Below, piece by piece: positions 34,772-44,956 of a DNA stretch of 64,000 bases. The position numbers were made by a program, and so were the translations under genes. Source of the DNA: Streptococcus minor DSM 17118 (lineage in GTDB: Bacteria; Bacillota; Bacilli; Lactobacillales; Streptococcaceae); assembly GCF_000377005.1 (NCBI RefSeq), contig NZ_AQYB01000033.1:434001-498000 (forward strand), written 5' to 3'. A model generated the notes under the pieces. That model had not been told where the DNA came from and searched no databases. It was given only the letters and a program-made list of their open reading frames with translations. How positions within the stretch are numbered: position 1 is the stretch's first letter; every line of letters begins with the position of its first letter.

Positions 34772-34780
34772 ATTGTACCA
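34772..34780 (-). promoter_or_regulatory. Extended -10 promoter of the AI-2E/TPR/budA unit
   Basis: TGGTACAAT on the minus strand; start codon 27 nt downstream. Confidence 0.6.
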
Positions 34781-34849
34781 TTTTCTGGCCAGATTGAGGA
34801 AACTTTTACAAGAAAGCCCTTACTAAAAACGATATTTTCTATATTTTTA

Positions 34850-34858
34850 TGATATAAT
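34850..34858 (+). promoter_or_regulatory. Extended -10 promoter of the lactonase gene
   Basis: TGATATAAT (TATAAT 34853-34858), 31 nt before the ATG; ribosome-binding site AAGAGGT. Confidence 0.65.
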
Positions 34859-34889
34859 GATTAAAATTTTAAAAAAGAGGTAAGTCCGC

Positions 34890-35891
34890 ATGAAAATTTA
34901 TTTTGGTACCTACACAAAACGCAGCTCAGAAGGTATTTACGTCGCCGACTTTGATGCTCAAACAGGGCAACTCAGCAACTTAGAACTCCTAGCAAAGGAA
35001 AACAATCCAACCTATCTTGCATTTGCAAAAGATGGCTCTCTTTATACAGTTGGCGCAACCGAAGCAGGTGGTGGTATCGCAGCTTATGATGCTAATGCCC
35101 AACTTCTCAACCACGTTGTGGAAGAAGGGGCACCTTTATGTTATGTTTCTGTTGATGAAGACCGCGGGTTAGTATATGGTGCCAACTATCACAAAGGCCA
35201 AGTTCTGGTCTATAAGCGCCATTCTGATGGCAGCCTTATCCTTGCTGACCAAGTAACTCATACAGGGTCTGGTCCTCATGAAAACCAGACTTCTGCTCAC
35301 GCCCATTATGCTGATTTGACACCAGATAAGTATTTAGTTGCCTGTGACTTGGGATGCGATAAGGTCTTTACCTATCAGGTCAATCCAGATGGTAAACTTG
35401 AAGCCTTGGCGAGTTATCAAAGCACACCTGGAGCAGGCCCACGCCATCTCACTTTCCATCCAACTACAAAAATAGCCTATCTGATGTGCGAACTCAACTC
35501 AACTATCGAAGTTCTCATTTACGATGGCTTAGGTCACTTTGAACTATTGCAAACTATCTCGACTCTGCCAAGTGATTACACTGATTTCAATGGTACTGCT
35601 GCTATCCGTATTTCAAAGGATGCACGGTTTGTCTATGCATCAAACCGTGGTCATGATTCAATCGCTGTTTACAAGGTACTGGGGGATGATACTCTTGAGT
35701 TAATAGAAATCGTATCCAGCCATGGCAAGACTCCACGAGACTTTATCCTTTCACCAGACAACCAGTTCCTCATTGTGGCTCATCAAGACTCCGACAACGT
35801 GACTGTCTTCTCCCGTAATGCTGAAACCGGCAAACTAACTGAAATCAGTCATGATTTTCAAGTCCCAGAAGCTGTCTGTGTCCTCTTTTAA
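34890..35891 (+). CDS. Lactonase family protein (6-phosphogluconolactonase, seven-bladed propeller)
   Basis: 333 residues of the YkgB/Pgl lactonase (COG2706) family. Repeated propeller-blade motifs include GPHENQTSAHAHYADLTPDK (about 130-149), PRHLTFHPTTKIAYL (about 185) and TPRDFILSPDNQFLIVAHQ (about 287). The conserved histidines and glutamate lie in the first of these. The expected reaction is hydrolysis of 6-phosphogluconolactone in the oxidative pentose phosphate pathway; other sugar lactones are possible. The next small gene follows by 51 nt and shares a terminator. Confidence 0.9.
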   Translation: MKIYFGTYTKRSSEGIYVADFDAQTGQLSNLELLAKENNPTYLAFAKDGSLYTVGATEAGGGIAAYDANAQLLNHVVEEGAPLCYVSVDEDRGLVYGANYHKGQVLVYKRHSDGSLILADQVTHTGSGPHENQTSAHAHYADLTPDKYLVACDLGCDKVFTYQVNPDGKLEALASYQSTPGAGPRHLTFHPTTKIAYLMCELNSTIEVLIYDGLGHFELLQTISTLPSDYTDFNGTAAIRISKDARFVYASNRGHDSIAVYKVLGDDTLELIEIVSSHGKTPRDFILSPDNQFLIVAHQDSDNVTVFSRNAETGKLTEISHDFQVPEAVCVLF

Positions 35892-35942
35892 TAAGTTCTG
35901 ACCACTTCATAACAAATGTAAAAATGAAAGGCTCCTCAAGCT

Positions 35943-36137
35943 ATGAACCAAAAAGAACTATTTGAACAAGTCAAAAAAATGATTCAGAAAAAGGATTTCT
36001 CAGCTGCTCAAAAACTTATCGAAGAAAACAAAGATCAACTGGGTAAATACTTCGATCAGGCTAAGAAACTTCTTGATGATGCTGGCGGATTTGATGGCAT
36101 CATCAAAAAGGTAAAAGACTTATTTAATGAAAAATAA
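35943..36137 (+). CDS. Small helical protein, unrecognised
   Basis: 64 residues, highly charged with lysine and glutamate, predicted as three amphipathic helices (KELFEQVKKMIQKKDFSAAQ, LIEENKDQLGKYFDQAKKLL, GIIKKVKDLF). No cysteine and no membrane segment. It follows the lactonase gene and precedes a strong terminator, so it is probably co-transcribed. AAAGG lies about 12 nt upstream of the ATG, a long spacing. It resembles small stress or scaffold proteins in composition only. Confidence 0.7.
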   Translation: MNQKELFEQVKKMIQKKDFSAAQKLIEENKDQLGKYFDQAKKLLDDAGGFDGIIKKVKDLFNEK

Positions 36138-36140
36138 ATA

Positions 36141-36176
36141 AAAGACAGGTAAGAATTATTTGTTACCTGTCTTTTT
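36141..36176. terminator. Bidirectional terminator between the small gene and the GNAT gene
   Basis: AAAGACAGGTAA (36141-36152) pairs with TTACCTGTCTTT (36163-36174), with A and T tracts at the two ends. The GNAT stop codon (36156-36158) lies in the loop. Confidence 0.9.
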
Positions 36177-36812
36177 GTATGTCTTGATATAGGTCATCTC
36201 TTTATAAACCTGCTCAATATCAAATTGCTCTAGGGCTGCCTTATCAGACAAAATATAGACTCCCTCCCGTTGATAAAAAGGAATCTCCTTCCCCTGCCGT
36301 GAGAAACGCAGGCAACCTTGATTTTTCAGAACTTCAAAATTAAATGGTTTTTCTGATTTGAGATTGCCGACGACTAGATAGTCTGTTGCTACCAACTGGC
36401 CACCCCACTTTTGATAGAGATGATTTGCTACCTCGCCCTCTCGAGTAAAAATAGCCAAAACATCTACCCCTTCTTCAATTAAGCGTTTATCAGCTACCGC
36501 AAAAAGTTTAGAGGCTATCCCCCGACCTTGGTAGTCGGGATGCACAGCCAAATTAGCAAAATAAGCTACCTTATCAGCTGGATGATACTTGTAGGAAAGA
36601 CTAAACTCCTGATTGTAAATACCAATATCCAATAGACCTACCACTTTATCATCTTCCACAGCAATCAATTCAATCGTTGAAGAATAAATTTCAGGATCAA
36701 AAGTATCTTTTTTAGAACTGCGATCATCAAAGAATGGTGAAAATAAGTAACTCAAAGCTTTGGTATAAACCCAAGATTTTTCAAATTCAGGTACATAATC
36801 TCTGATATCCAT
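36156..36812 (-). CDS. GNAT-family N-acetyltransferase
   Basis: 218 residues from the third of three tandem ATGs, the one with proper spacing from AGGAG; the first ATG (36818) touches the ribosome-binding site. The acetyl-CoA-binding motif A is VHPDYQGRGIASKLFAVADK (about 90-109), with beta-4 VAYFANLAV before it and ANHLYQKWGGQLVA after it. A C-terminal extension of about 70 residues (FSRQGKEIPFYQREG) is not part of the minimal domain. Substrate unknown. It is convergent with the small gene. Confidence 0.88.
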   Translation of the reverse strand: MDIRDYVPEFEKSWVYTKALSYLFSPFFDDRSSKKDTFDPEIYSSTIELIAVEDDKVVGLLDIGIYNQEFSLSYKYHPADKVAYFANLAVHPDYQGRGIASKLFAVADKRLIEEGVDVLAIFTREGEVANHLYQKWGGQLVATDYLVVGNLKSEKPFNFEVLKNQGCLRFSRQGKEIPFYQREGVYILSDKAALEQFDIEQVYKEMTYIKTYKKTGNK

Positions 36813-36962
36813 CATCATCTCCTAACCAAAATATATAGCAAATATCCTACTTATTATAATAGTATAACATAACATGTTCATCTCACTTGTGTCTATATTC
36901 TCCATAAAAATACGAATATTTTGAATATTTCAACTAAACTTCTCCCTTTTTCTTCAAAAATT

Positions 36963-36971
36963 TGGTATAAT
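36963..36971 (+). promoter_or_regulatory. Extended -10 promoter of the amino-acid ABC operon
   Basis: TGGTATAAT (TATAAT 36966-36971), 32 nt before the permease ATG; ribosome-binding site GAGGAG. Confidence 0.7.
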
Positions 36972-37003
36972 TCCAATTGATTAGTTATTTTTGAGGAGAT
37001 ATT

Positions 37004-37645
37004 ATGGATTATATTTCAAGGATTTTACCCAGTTTGTTAAATGGAAGTATTGTGACCTTGCAAGTTTTCTTCATTGTTCTAGTCCTTTCGATTCCTTTAG
37101 GAGCGATTTTGGCCTTTCTCATGCAAGTTCATTTCAAACCTCTTCAATGGCTCTTAACCATCTATATCTGGATTATGCGGGGAACTCCCTTGCTCTTGCA
37201 ACTGATTTTCCTCTACTATGTACTGCCAAGTGTGGGCATCTCCTTCGAGCGAATGCCTGCAGCAATCATTGCTTTCACCCTTAACTATGCAGCTTACTAT
37301 GCAGAAATTTTCCGTGGTGGGATTGAAGCTATACCAACTGGTCAATACGAGGCAGCAAAGGTACTAAAGATGACACAATTGCAGACCATCCGCTACATCA
37401 TCTTGCCTCAAGTCTTTAAAATTGTCCTTCCCAGTGTCTTCAACGAAGTCATTAACTTAGTTAAGGACTCATCCCTTGTATACGTACTAGGAATCAGCGA
37501 TTTGTTACAAGAAAGTCAGATTGCTTCAAATCGTGATGCTAGCCTTATTCCAATGTTCTTTGCTGGCACCATTTACTTGATACTGATTGGATTGGTAACT
37601 GTTTTATCGAAAAAAGTTGAAAAGAAATTTAGCTACTATAAGTAA
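37004..37645 (+). CDS. Polar amino-acid ABC transporter permease
   Basis: A 213-residue HisM/GlnP-type permease with five hydrophobic segments. The family EAA loop is visible as EAAKVLKMTQLQTIRYIILPQ (about 118-138), and the N-terminal MRGTPLLLQL motif (about 59-68) is typical of polar amino-acid permeases. First gene of a permease-ATPase-binding protein operon; only one permease gene is present, so a homodimer is expected. Confidence 0.93.
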   Translation: MDYISRILPSLLNGSIVTLQVFFIVLVLSIPLGAILAFLMQVHFKPLQWLLTIYIWIMRGTPLLLQLIFLYYVLPSVGISFERMPAAIIAFTLNYAAYYAEIFRGGIEAIPTGQYEAAKVLKMTQLQTIRYIILPQVFKIVLPSVFNEVINLVKDSSLVYVLGISDLLQESQIASNRDASLIPMFFAGTIYLILIGLVTVLSKKVEKKFSYYK

Positions 37646-37654
37646 GAGGGGATT

Positions 37655-38284
37655 ATGTTAGAATTAAAAAATATTTCAAAACGCTTTGGCAATAAGCAAA
37701 TTTTCGACCAATTCAACCTGACAGTTGAAGAAGGAAAAACACTTTCGCTGGTCGGTCCTTCCGGCGGAGGCAAAACAACGCTACTACGCATGTTAGCTGG
37801 ACTTGAAAAATTGGATAGTGGTGAAATCATCTATAATGGCAAATCGGTTTCCATTAACCATTTAGAGGACGCCAATCTTCTTGGCTTTGTGTTCCAAGAC
37901 TTTCAACTTTTTCCTCATCTATCCGTCTTAGACAATCTTATCCTATCCCCAACCAAGACACTCCATATAAGCAAGGATGAGGCCAAAGAAAAAGCACTTC
38001 ATTTATTAGAGCGTCTCGGTTTAACAGGATTTGCTAATGCCTATCCTTACTCTCTATCAGGTGGGCAAAAACAACGCGTAGCCTTAGCCCGTGCTATGAT
38101 GATTGATCCACAAATTATCGGTTATGATGAACCTACTTCTGCTCTTGACTTGGCGCTACGACAGGAAGTGGAGAAACTGATTCTACAAAATAAGGAAGCT
38201 GGCATGACACAAATCATTGTAACCCATGATCTTCAATTTGCAGAAAACATATCTGATCAAATTATCAAAATCAATCCAAAATAA
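37655..38284 (+). CDS. Amino-acid ABC transporter ATPase
   Basis: 209 residues, at the short end of the GlnQ-type family. Walker A GPSGGGKTT (about 34-42), Q-loop VFQDFQLFPHLSV, signature LSGGQKQR, Walker B IIGYDEPTSALD, switch histidine IVTHDL. It starts 9 nt after the permease stop and ends 9 nt before the binding-protein gene. No C-terminal regulatory domain. Confidence 0.94.
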   Translation: MLELKNISKRFGNKQIFDQFNLTVEEGKTLSLVGPSGGGKTTLLRMLAGLEKLDSGEIIYNGKSVSINHLEDANLLGFVFQDFQLFPHLSVLDNLILSPTKTLHISKDEAKEKALHLLERLGLTGFANAYPYSLSGGQKQRVALARAMMIDPQIIGYDEPTSALDLALRQEVEKLILQNKEAGMTQIIVTHDLQFAENISDQIIKINPK

Positions 38285-38293
38285 AAGGAGAAA

Positions 38294-39148
38294 ATGAAAA
38301 TAATGAAACAACTAAAAAAATTGATTATAGCATTGTCAATCATCCTAGCAGGGCTCATCTTGGTTGCTTGTGCACAGACCACCAAAGAGAAAAATAGTGA
38401 CCAGTGGGATACTTTTGTAAACAATAAAAAAATTGTGATTGGATTTGATAATACCTTTGTTCCCATGGGATTCAAAAACGAGGAAGGTGAAAATGTCGGA
38501 TTTGATATAGATCTTGCCAACGCAGTCTTCGCCGAATATGGCATCAAAGTTGATTGGAAACCCATCACTTGGTCTATGAAAGAAGCGGAATTAGAAAATG
38601 GCACTATCGACTTGATTTGGAATGGTTACTCAGTAACAGACGAGCGAAAGCAAAAAGTCCTCTTTTCAGACATCTATATGGAAACTGAGGAAGTCTTGAT
38701 TGTCAAGAAGGACTCAGGTATTGCGAAGTTATCAGATATGGCCGACAAAGTCATCGGTGCACAGGCCGCATCATCTGGCTATGAAGCCTTTATCAGTAAT
38801 CCCGAAGTACTAAAGGACATTGTTAAAGATAAGGACGCTGTTCAATACTCAACCTTTACTCAAGCCTTTATTGACTTGGAGAATGACCGTATCGATGCTC
38901 TTCTAGTAGATAAAGTTTACGCAAACTATTATCTAGCCCAAAAGAATGAAACTCAACACTACCGTATGCTTTCAGCGGATTTGGAAAGTGGAGATTTTGC
39001 AGTTGGCGCGAGAAAAGCAGATGTCACTCTTGTAAAAAAAATAAACGAAGGTTTCAAGAAACTCTACAAAGAAGGCAAGTTCCAAGAAATATCCCAAAAA
39101 TGGTTTCATGAAGACACTGCTGCCCCAGCTATCAAAGAAGAAAAATAA
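38294..39148 (+). CDS. Amino-acid ABC transporter substrate-binding lipoprotein
   Basis: 284 residues. A lipoprotein signal peptide with lipobox LVAC (lipidated C26) follows a basic start, then a family 3 solute-binding domain: GFDNTFVPMGFKNEEGENVG (about 50-69), IDLIWNGYSVTDERK (about 112), and a hinge-rich C-terminal half ending KLYKEGKFQEISQKWF. The residues around the ligand site resemble cystine/polar amino-acid binders, but the ligand cannot be named. The first of two nearby ATGs has AAAGGAG at short spacing. Last gene before a terminator. Confidence 0.92.
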   Translation: MKIMKQLKKLIIALSIILAGLILVACAQTTKEKNSDQWDTFVNNKKIVIGFDNTFVPMGFKNEEGENVGFDIDLANAVFAEYGIKVDWKPITWSMKEAELENGTIDLIWNGYSVTDERKQKVLFSDIYMETEEVLIVKKDSGIAKLSDMADKVIGAQAASSGYEAFISNPEVLKDIVKDKDAVQYSTFTQAFIDLENDRIDALLVDKVYANYYLAQKNETQHYRMLSADLESGDFAVGARKADVTLVKKINEGFKKLYKEGKFQEISQKWFHEDTAAPAIKEEK

Positions 39149-39153
39149 AAATT

Positions 39154-39180
39154 AAGAGGATTCGATGAAATCCTCTTTTT
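39154..39180. terminator. Terminator after the amino-acid ABC operon
   Basis: AAGAGGATT (39154-39162) pairs with AATCCTCTT (39169-39177), then TTT. The convergent HAD gene ends at the same place, so it can serve both. Confidence 0.85.
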
Positions 39181-39808
39181 ATACTATTTCTAACAATTCC
39201 TGTATACTAGCTACTTGCCAATCACTGGGGTAAAATCTATCTTCTGGACTATATTGACCCAGACCTTGTTTCATTCGAATTGTTTTCATACCCAGTTTCT
39301 TAGCCGGAACCATATCATTATCTACCCGATCACCTATATAAATAGACCGACTAGGCTCAATGTTAGCCTGCTCAAGAGGAAGTCTAAATATCTCCATATC
39401 TGGTTTGGATACGCCACTGTCAAAAGAACTCTTGATAACTTCAAAGTTATCCAAAATACCAAATCTCTCTAATCGTCCATGCAAGTCTTTGCCTTGATTA
39501 GCAATAATTCCTAAATGGTATTTCTTTCGCAAACTCCTCAAAACAGAAGTTACATAAGGGTATAATCGCTCATTTTCATGGGACCATCTGGGACGTTTCA
39601 AATGACTTGGTGCAAAATAGCTCCAAGTTTCATAAATGGGATTTCCACCCAGCTTAGCAATATAAAGTAGTTTCTCATAGTAATATCTATGGGAAACCAA
39701 AATCCCTTCTTGAGCTAATTTGTCGATACAATGATTTACAAAATTATCTAAAGCTTCTCCTTCATCAACCAGTGTGGAGCCAATATCAAAAAATAACCAT
39801 TCTATCAA
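39179..39808 (-). CDS. HAD-superfamily hydrolase
   Basis: 209 residues with HAD motif I FDIGSTLVDEG (nucleophile D8; the second acidic residue is replaced by S in DIGST, as in a subgroup of HAD proteins), motif II IIANQ, and motif III/IV KPDMEIF and IYIGDRVDNDMVPAK. The cap is small and helical (C1 type). The start is TTG at 39808 with GGAGG 7 nt upstream; no ATG is suitably placed. Substrate unknown. The D-to-G change at motif I position +2 makes phosphatase activity uncertain. Confidence 0.82.
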   Translation of the reverse strand: MIEWLFFDIGSTLVDEGEALDNFVNHCIDKLAQEGILVSHRYYYEKLLYIAKLGGNPIYETWSYFAPSHLKRPRWSHENERLYPYVTSVLRSLRKKYHLGIIANQGKDLHGRLERFGILDNFEVIKSSFDSGVSKPDMEIFRLPLEQANIEPSRSIYIGDRVDNDMVPAKKLGMKTIRMKQGLGQYSPEDRFYPSDWQVASIQELLEIV

Positions 39809-39866
39809 TACAAATCCTCCATGCTTCTAACACACTTGTATACTTTATTGTACTTCTACGATATAC

Positions 39867-39896
39867 AAAAAGCAACTCCCAAAGGAGTTGCTTTTA
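39867..39896 (-). terminator. Intrinsic terminator of eno
   Basis: AAAAGCAACTCC (39868-39879), a CAAA loop and GGAGTTGCTTTT (39884-39895), followed on the minus strand by T's. Confidence 0.92.
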
Positions 39897-39906
39897 ATAC
39901 AGTGTT

Positions 39907-41235
<1,329 letters not shown>

Positions 41236-41254
41236 TTAAATTTATTACAATACT

Positions 41255-41283
41255 ATCATACTTCAAAAACGTTTTTTTTTCAA
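41255..41283 (-). promoter_or_regulatory. eno promoter
   Basis: TTGAAA (41278-41283), a 17-bp spacer and TATGAT (41255-41260) on the minus strand. Confidence 0.75.
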
Positions 41284-41343
41284 GGAAAAATGCGAGTTCT
41301 CAAAAAGAAAACGTTTGCTTTTTCCGTGTTTTTTTCATTTTTA

Positions 41344-41358
41344 TGGTACAATTTATCT
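41344..41358 (+). promoter_or_regulatory. Extended -10 promoter 6 nt from the yueI-like start codon
   Basis: TGGTACAAT (TACAAT 41347-41352), then TTATCT, then ATG at 41359. No Shine-Dalgarno, so a leaderless transcript is predicted. Confidence 0.6.
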
Positions 41359-41811
41359 ATGACAGATTTACAAAAAACGATTTTACAAAAAGCTAGTGGC
41401 GAAAGCCGCATCGATCCTGACCAACAAAGACGCTATATGGGGACATTTCGAGAGCGAGTCCTCCTTGTTCTCTCCTTTTCTGAAGCAACTACACCAGAAT
41501 GTCAAAATGCTTTCTCGTCCATTTGCCAAAATCTGAAAAACAAGCATTCCCAGTTATTTTTAAAAATTTCTCCCAAACTATCGGATGCTCTCCAAATTTC
41601 CCTGATGAAAACAGCACAATCCTTTAGCATTCCTACTACGATTGTTGATGAAAAAATTGCCGATAGTCCCTTTGCACTCCTCTTTCACACTGACCATGCA
41701 GTGGACATGCAAAATATTTCTCTGAAAGAAAATTTTCCAAATATATTGAAAGCATCACCATCAACAATCCCTGAAAAAAAGGGATTCTGGCAAAAAATCT
41801 TCGGAGGATAA
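41359..41811 (+). CDS. YueI-like protein (DUF1694)
   Basis: 150 residues starting MTDLQKTILQ; the open frame upstream (from 41230) crosses the promoter and is rejected. Features of the DUF1694/YueI family: RRYMGTFRERVLLVLSFSEA near 25-44, and ALLFHTDHAVD near 115. The fold is reported as ribosomal L7Ae/L30e-like in YueI relatives, but no function is established. The C-terminus (EKKGFWQKIFGG) is amphipathic and might touch the membrane. Divergent from eno. Confidence 0.82.
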   Translation: MTDLQKTILQKASGESRIDPDQQRRYMGTFRERVLLVLSFSEATTPECQNAFSSICQNLKNKHSQLFLKISPKLSDALQISLMKTAQSFSIPTTIVDEKIADSPFALLFHTDHAVDMQNISLKENFPNILKASPSTIPEKKGFWQKIFGG

Positions 41812-41906
41812 AATGATAAGAGAAAGTTCTCTAGTGATATTTTTTGTTTGAAGGTAGTTTAATAGTAAGAGAATTCGAGTTTCGACTGTAGAAAGGCTGG
41901 TTTCGC

Positions 41907-42572
41907 GTGTACCAAACGATTTTATTTGACCTTGATGGAACACTGACTGATTCTAGTTTAGGCATTGTCAATTCCATTTGTTATGCATTAGAAAAAATGA
42001 CTATTCCTCTTCCTGATAGGAACGATCTGTTGGAGTTTATTGGTCCACCACTGCAAGAATCTTTTGCTAAATACTTTCAGTTATCTCCAAAGGATTGCCA
42101 AGTAGCTGTGAGTTTATACCGCCAATACTTTTCTCAAAAAGGCATTTTTGAAAACCAACTCTATCCCGACGTTGTAGAAGTTTTGAAAAATCTCAAATCA
42201 GCTGGTAAAGAGTTAATCCTTGCCACATCTAAACCAGAGATTTTTGCTAATCAAATCTTAGAGCATTTTGATATTCATCACTACTTCTCAGTTATTGCTG
42301 GTGCTAGTTTGGATGGCCAACGTAGCAAGAAAGCTGATGTAATACGCTACGCTCTGGATCAAGCAGATATTCAGGATACTAGGATTTGCCTTATGGTCGG
42401 TGACCGTGAACATGATATCCATGGTGCACAAGCAAACCAGATAGATGCCGTGGGAGTCCTTTATGGCTTTGGCAACCAGGAAGAATTGGAGAAAGCTGGT
42501 GCCACTTATATCATGGAACAATTACAAGATTTATCTATGTTGTTAGACATAAAAAAGTCAGGGACAAAATAA
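41907..42572 (+). CDS. HAD phosphatase, phosphoglycolate phosphatase-like (Gph/PpaX type)
   Basis: 221 residues with GTG start (MYQTILFDLDGTLTDSS); AAAGG lies about 11 nt upstream, so initiation is probably modest. HAD motif I DLDGTLTD (D8, D10), motif II LATSKPE, motif III KKADVIRYAL, motif IV VGDREHDIHGA. The cap domain FIGPPLQESFAKYF matches phosphoglycolate phosphatase-type HADs. Several such paralogues occur per streptococcal genome and act on small phosphosugars or pyrophosphate. The stop codon lies in the loop of its terminator. Confidence 0.88.
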   Translation: MYQTILFDLDGTLTDSSLGIVNSICYALEKMTIPLPDRNDLLEFIGPPLQESFAKYFQLSPKDCQVAVSLYRQYFSQKGIFENQLYPDVVEVLKNLKSAGKELILATSKPEIFANQILEHFDIHHYFSVIAGASLDGQRSKKADVIRYALDQADIQDTRICLMVGDREHDIHGAQANQIDAVGVLYGFGNQEELEKAGATYIMEQLQDLSMLLDIKKSGTK

Positions 42573-42589
42573 AGTCCCTGACTTTTTTA
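42551..42589 (+). terminator. Intrinsic terminator overlapping the HAD gene stop
   Basis: A 15-bp stem (42552-42566 with 42575-42589) ending in six T's; the stop at 42570-42572 is in the loop. Confidence 0.92.
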
Positions 42590-42636
42590 GATACAAATAA
42601 AATTATTGAAGCGGAAATAACTTGTCTGTTTCCACC

Positions 42637-42840
42637 TCAGCCTTCTTCCTTTTCTTGCTCGGCTAACCAGCGCTGGTAGGCTTCGATGAGGTTGATGGCC
42701 ATCTGACTTGCCAAGGCTACAGAGAAAGCTTCTGTCCCTTCTGCATGGTCATCAGCTATTTCTAGCTTGGTTTCATCATAGATTGATTTTAAACTCTGTG
42801 GGCTCAAGGTATTCTTGAAAGCTTCAAAACCTTTGCTCAT
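42637..42840 (-). CDS. Small acidic helical protein, unrecognised
   Basis: 67 residues, acidic, helical (LKSIYDETKLEIADDHAEG, then FSVALASQMAINLIEAYQRW), ending QEKEEG. AAGGAGG at ideal spacing and an extended -10 TGATAAAAT (42877-42885) support a real gene. No cysteine, no membrane segment, and no family recognised. Its neighbours (HAD phosphatase, ptsI) give no clue. Confidence 0.78.
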   Translation of the reverse strand: MSKGFEAFKNTLSPQSLKSIYDETKLEIADDHAEGTEAFSVALASQMAINLIEAYQRWLAEQEKEEG

Positions 42841-43182
42841 AACAGCACCTCCTTAGTGTACTTCTTCTCTAACTCTATTTTATCAAAATTTCCTTTGAAA
42901 TACATTAAAATACTAAAGAAAATCGGATCGTTTAAAGAGGCTCGCAATGGATGTTTTCTTTTCTGATAAGAAATAGTAGAAACCCAAAATGACCTTTCCC
43001 TGTTGTCACTCAACAATCAGCTTATGGAATATCAAACACAACTGATTTCACTTTTGTCATGGCTTCGATGCTATACTTATCTATCTACCTTTTCCAAAAT
43101 ATGAAGACCTGTGTTATTCAAAATAGGTTTTTGTAACATTTTGTATCATATTCCTAATATTCTTTCATATTTTAATAAAAAT
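42841..43182. other. Intergenic stretch without an intact gene
   Basis: Holds the promoter of the small gene (TAAAAT 42877-42882 on the minus strand). The rest (about 42930-43140) contains short open stretches broken by stops; on the minus strand a segment reads like a degenerate protein fragment (EAMTKVKSVVFDI) but cannot be assigned. Confidence 0.5.
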
Positions 43183-43208
43183 AAAAAGAACAGGAAAATT
43201 TCCTGTTC
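43183..43208 (-). terminator. Intrinsic terminator of ptsHI
   Basis: GAACAGGAAA (43188-43197) pairs with TTTCCTGTTC (43199-43208); on the minus strand a T tract follows. Confidence 0.85.
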
Positions 43209-43218
43209 CGATAAAAGA

Positions 43219-44952
43219 TTAATCAAAATCTACATATTGCTTTTGAAGTTCAAGTACTTCTTCAGCTGTTGAGCATTCTGTAAGGGCACGGTTTGCGTAC
43301 TCTTCCATCTTAGCTGTGTCAAGAGTCTTCATCAAGCTACGTGTGCGAAGTACTGATGTAGCTGACATTGAGAATTCATCCAAGCCCATTCCGACAAGAA
43401 GAGGAACAGCTTGTTGGTCACCGGCCATCTCACCACACATACCAGCCCATTTACCTTCTGCATGTGCTGCTTTGATAACATTGTTAATCAAACGAAGGAT
43501 GGATGGGTTATATGGTTGATACAGGTATGAAACTTGTTCGTTCATACGGTCTGCAGCCATTGTGTATTGGATAAGGTCGTTGGTTCCAATTGAGAAGAAG
43601 TCAACTTCTTTTGCAAACTGGTCAGCGAGCATTGCTGCTGCTGGAATTTCAATCATGATACCCACTTGGATGTCATCGGCAACAGCTACACCTTCAGCGA
43701 GCAAGTTAGCTTTTTCTTCCTCGAAAACTTTCTTAGCTGCACGGAATTCTTTCAACAGAGCAACCATCGGGAACATGATACGCAATTGACCATGAACTGA
43801 TGCACGAAGAAGGGCACGAATTTGCGTACGGAACATCGCATCACCAGTCTCAGAGATGGAGATACGAAGGGCACGGAATCCAAGGAATGGGTTCATTTCA
43901 TGTGGAAGATCAAAGTAAGGAAGTTCTTTATCTCCACCGATATCCATTGTCCGAACGACAACTGGTTTACCATTCATCCCTTCAAGAACGGCCTTATAAG
44001 CTTCATATTGTTCATCTTCTGTTGGGAAGTCTTGTGAATCCATGTAGAGGAACTCGGTACGATAAAGGCCGACTGCTTCCGCACCATTATCATTGACACC
44101 TTCGACATCTTTTGGAGTACCAATATTAGCAGCCAATTCAAAATGTTTGCCATCAGCAGTAACAGTCTTCGCGTCTTTCAGAAGAGCCCATTCAGCTTTT
44201 TGTTTCGCATAAGCCTTACCTGCTGCCTTGAAATCAGCAATAACATCATCAGAAGGATTGATTACCACTTCACCTGTAATCCCGTTAACAGCAAGTAAGT
44301 CGCCATCTTTTACGATTTCAGTAATATTGTTTGTACCAAGAACAGCAGCAATCTCAAGGGTACGTGCCATAATAGCTGAGTGGCTGGTACGACCACCAAT
44401 GTTGGTTACAAATGCTTTCACGTATTCTTTGTTTAATTGTGCAGTATCAGAAGGAGTCAAATCATGTGCAATCACAATCGCTTCTTCTGAAATAGCAGCT
44501 GGGTTCGGTAGACGAACACCAAGCAAGTGTGCCAAGACACGTTTGGTCACATCACGGATATCTGCTGCACGCTCTTGCATGTAAGGATTATCATCCATAC
44601 CTTCAAAGATTGCGATGAACATATCGGTGACTTCTTTCAAACCAGTTTCCGCATTGGTTTTCTTAGCACGAATCGTTTCTTTAATTTGACCGACCATTTC
44701 AGGGTCAGCCAATACCATCAAATGAGCATCAAACACGGCCGCCGCTTCTTCCCCAAGGCTAGCTACAGCGTTCTCGCGGATAACAGAAAGCTCGTCTTGT
44801 GATGCTTGTAACGCAACATCAAGGCGAGCCTCTTCTGCATTTGTATCTTCTACTGTTATAGTTTCAAATGACAAATCCGGCTGAACAAGTAGGTATGCCT
44901 TAGCAACAGCGACACCATCAGATGCAGCAATTCCTTTAAGCATATCTGTCAT
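43219..44952 (-). CDS. ptsI: PTS enzyme I
   Basis: 577 residues from [10 protein letters not shown], the start that matches the streptococcal protein; a 23-codon longer frame lies inside ptsH. The phosphorylated histidine is in [12 protein letters not shown] (about 190), and the PEP-binding barrel carries [14 protein letters not shown] and [19 protein letters not shown]. The active cysteine region is [11 protein letters not shown]. It transfers phosphate from PEP to HPr, driving all PTS sugar uptake. It starts 4 nt after the ptsH stop. Confidence 0.98.
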   Translation of the reverse strand: MTDMLKGIAASDGVAVAKAYLLVQPDLSFETITVEDTNAEEARLDVALQASQDELSVIRENAVASLGEEAAAVFDAHLMVLADPEMVGQIKETIRAKKTNAETGLKEVTDMFIAIFEGMDDNPYMQERAADIRDVTKRVLAHLLGVRLPNPAAISEEAIVIAHDLTPSDTAQLNKEYVKAFVTNIGGRTSHSAIMARTLEIAAVLGTNNITEIVKDGDLLAVNGITGEVVINPSDDVIADFKAAGKAYAKQKAEWALLKDAKTVTADGKHFELAANIGTPKDVEGVNDNGAEAVGLYRTEFLYMDSQDFPTEDEQYEAYKAVLEGMNGKPVVVRTMDIGGDKELPYFDLPHEMNPFLGFRALRISISETGDAMFRTQIRALLRASVHGQLRIMFPMVALLKEFRAAKKVFEEEKANLLAEGVAVADDIQVGIMIEIPAAAMLADQFAKEVDFFSIGTNDLIQYTMAADRMNEQVSYLYQPYNPSILRLINNVIKAAHAEGKWAGMCGEMAGDQQAVPLLVGMGLDEFSMSATSVLRTRSLMKTLDTAKMEEYANRALTECSTAEEVLELQKQYVDFD

Positions 44953-44956
44953 ATTC

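Noticed and set aside
42930..43150. Possible transposase remnant on the minus strand (EAMTKVKSVVFDI between stop codons)
   Set aside because: Only a short open stretch, no inverted repeats or second motif; not enough to call a mobile element.
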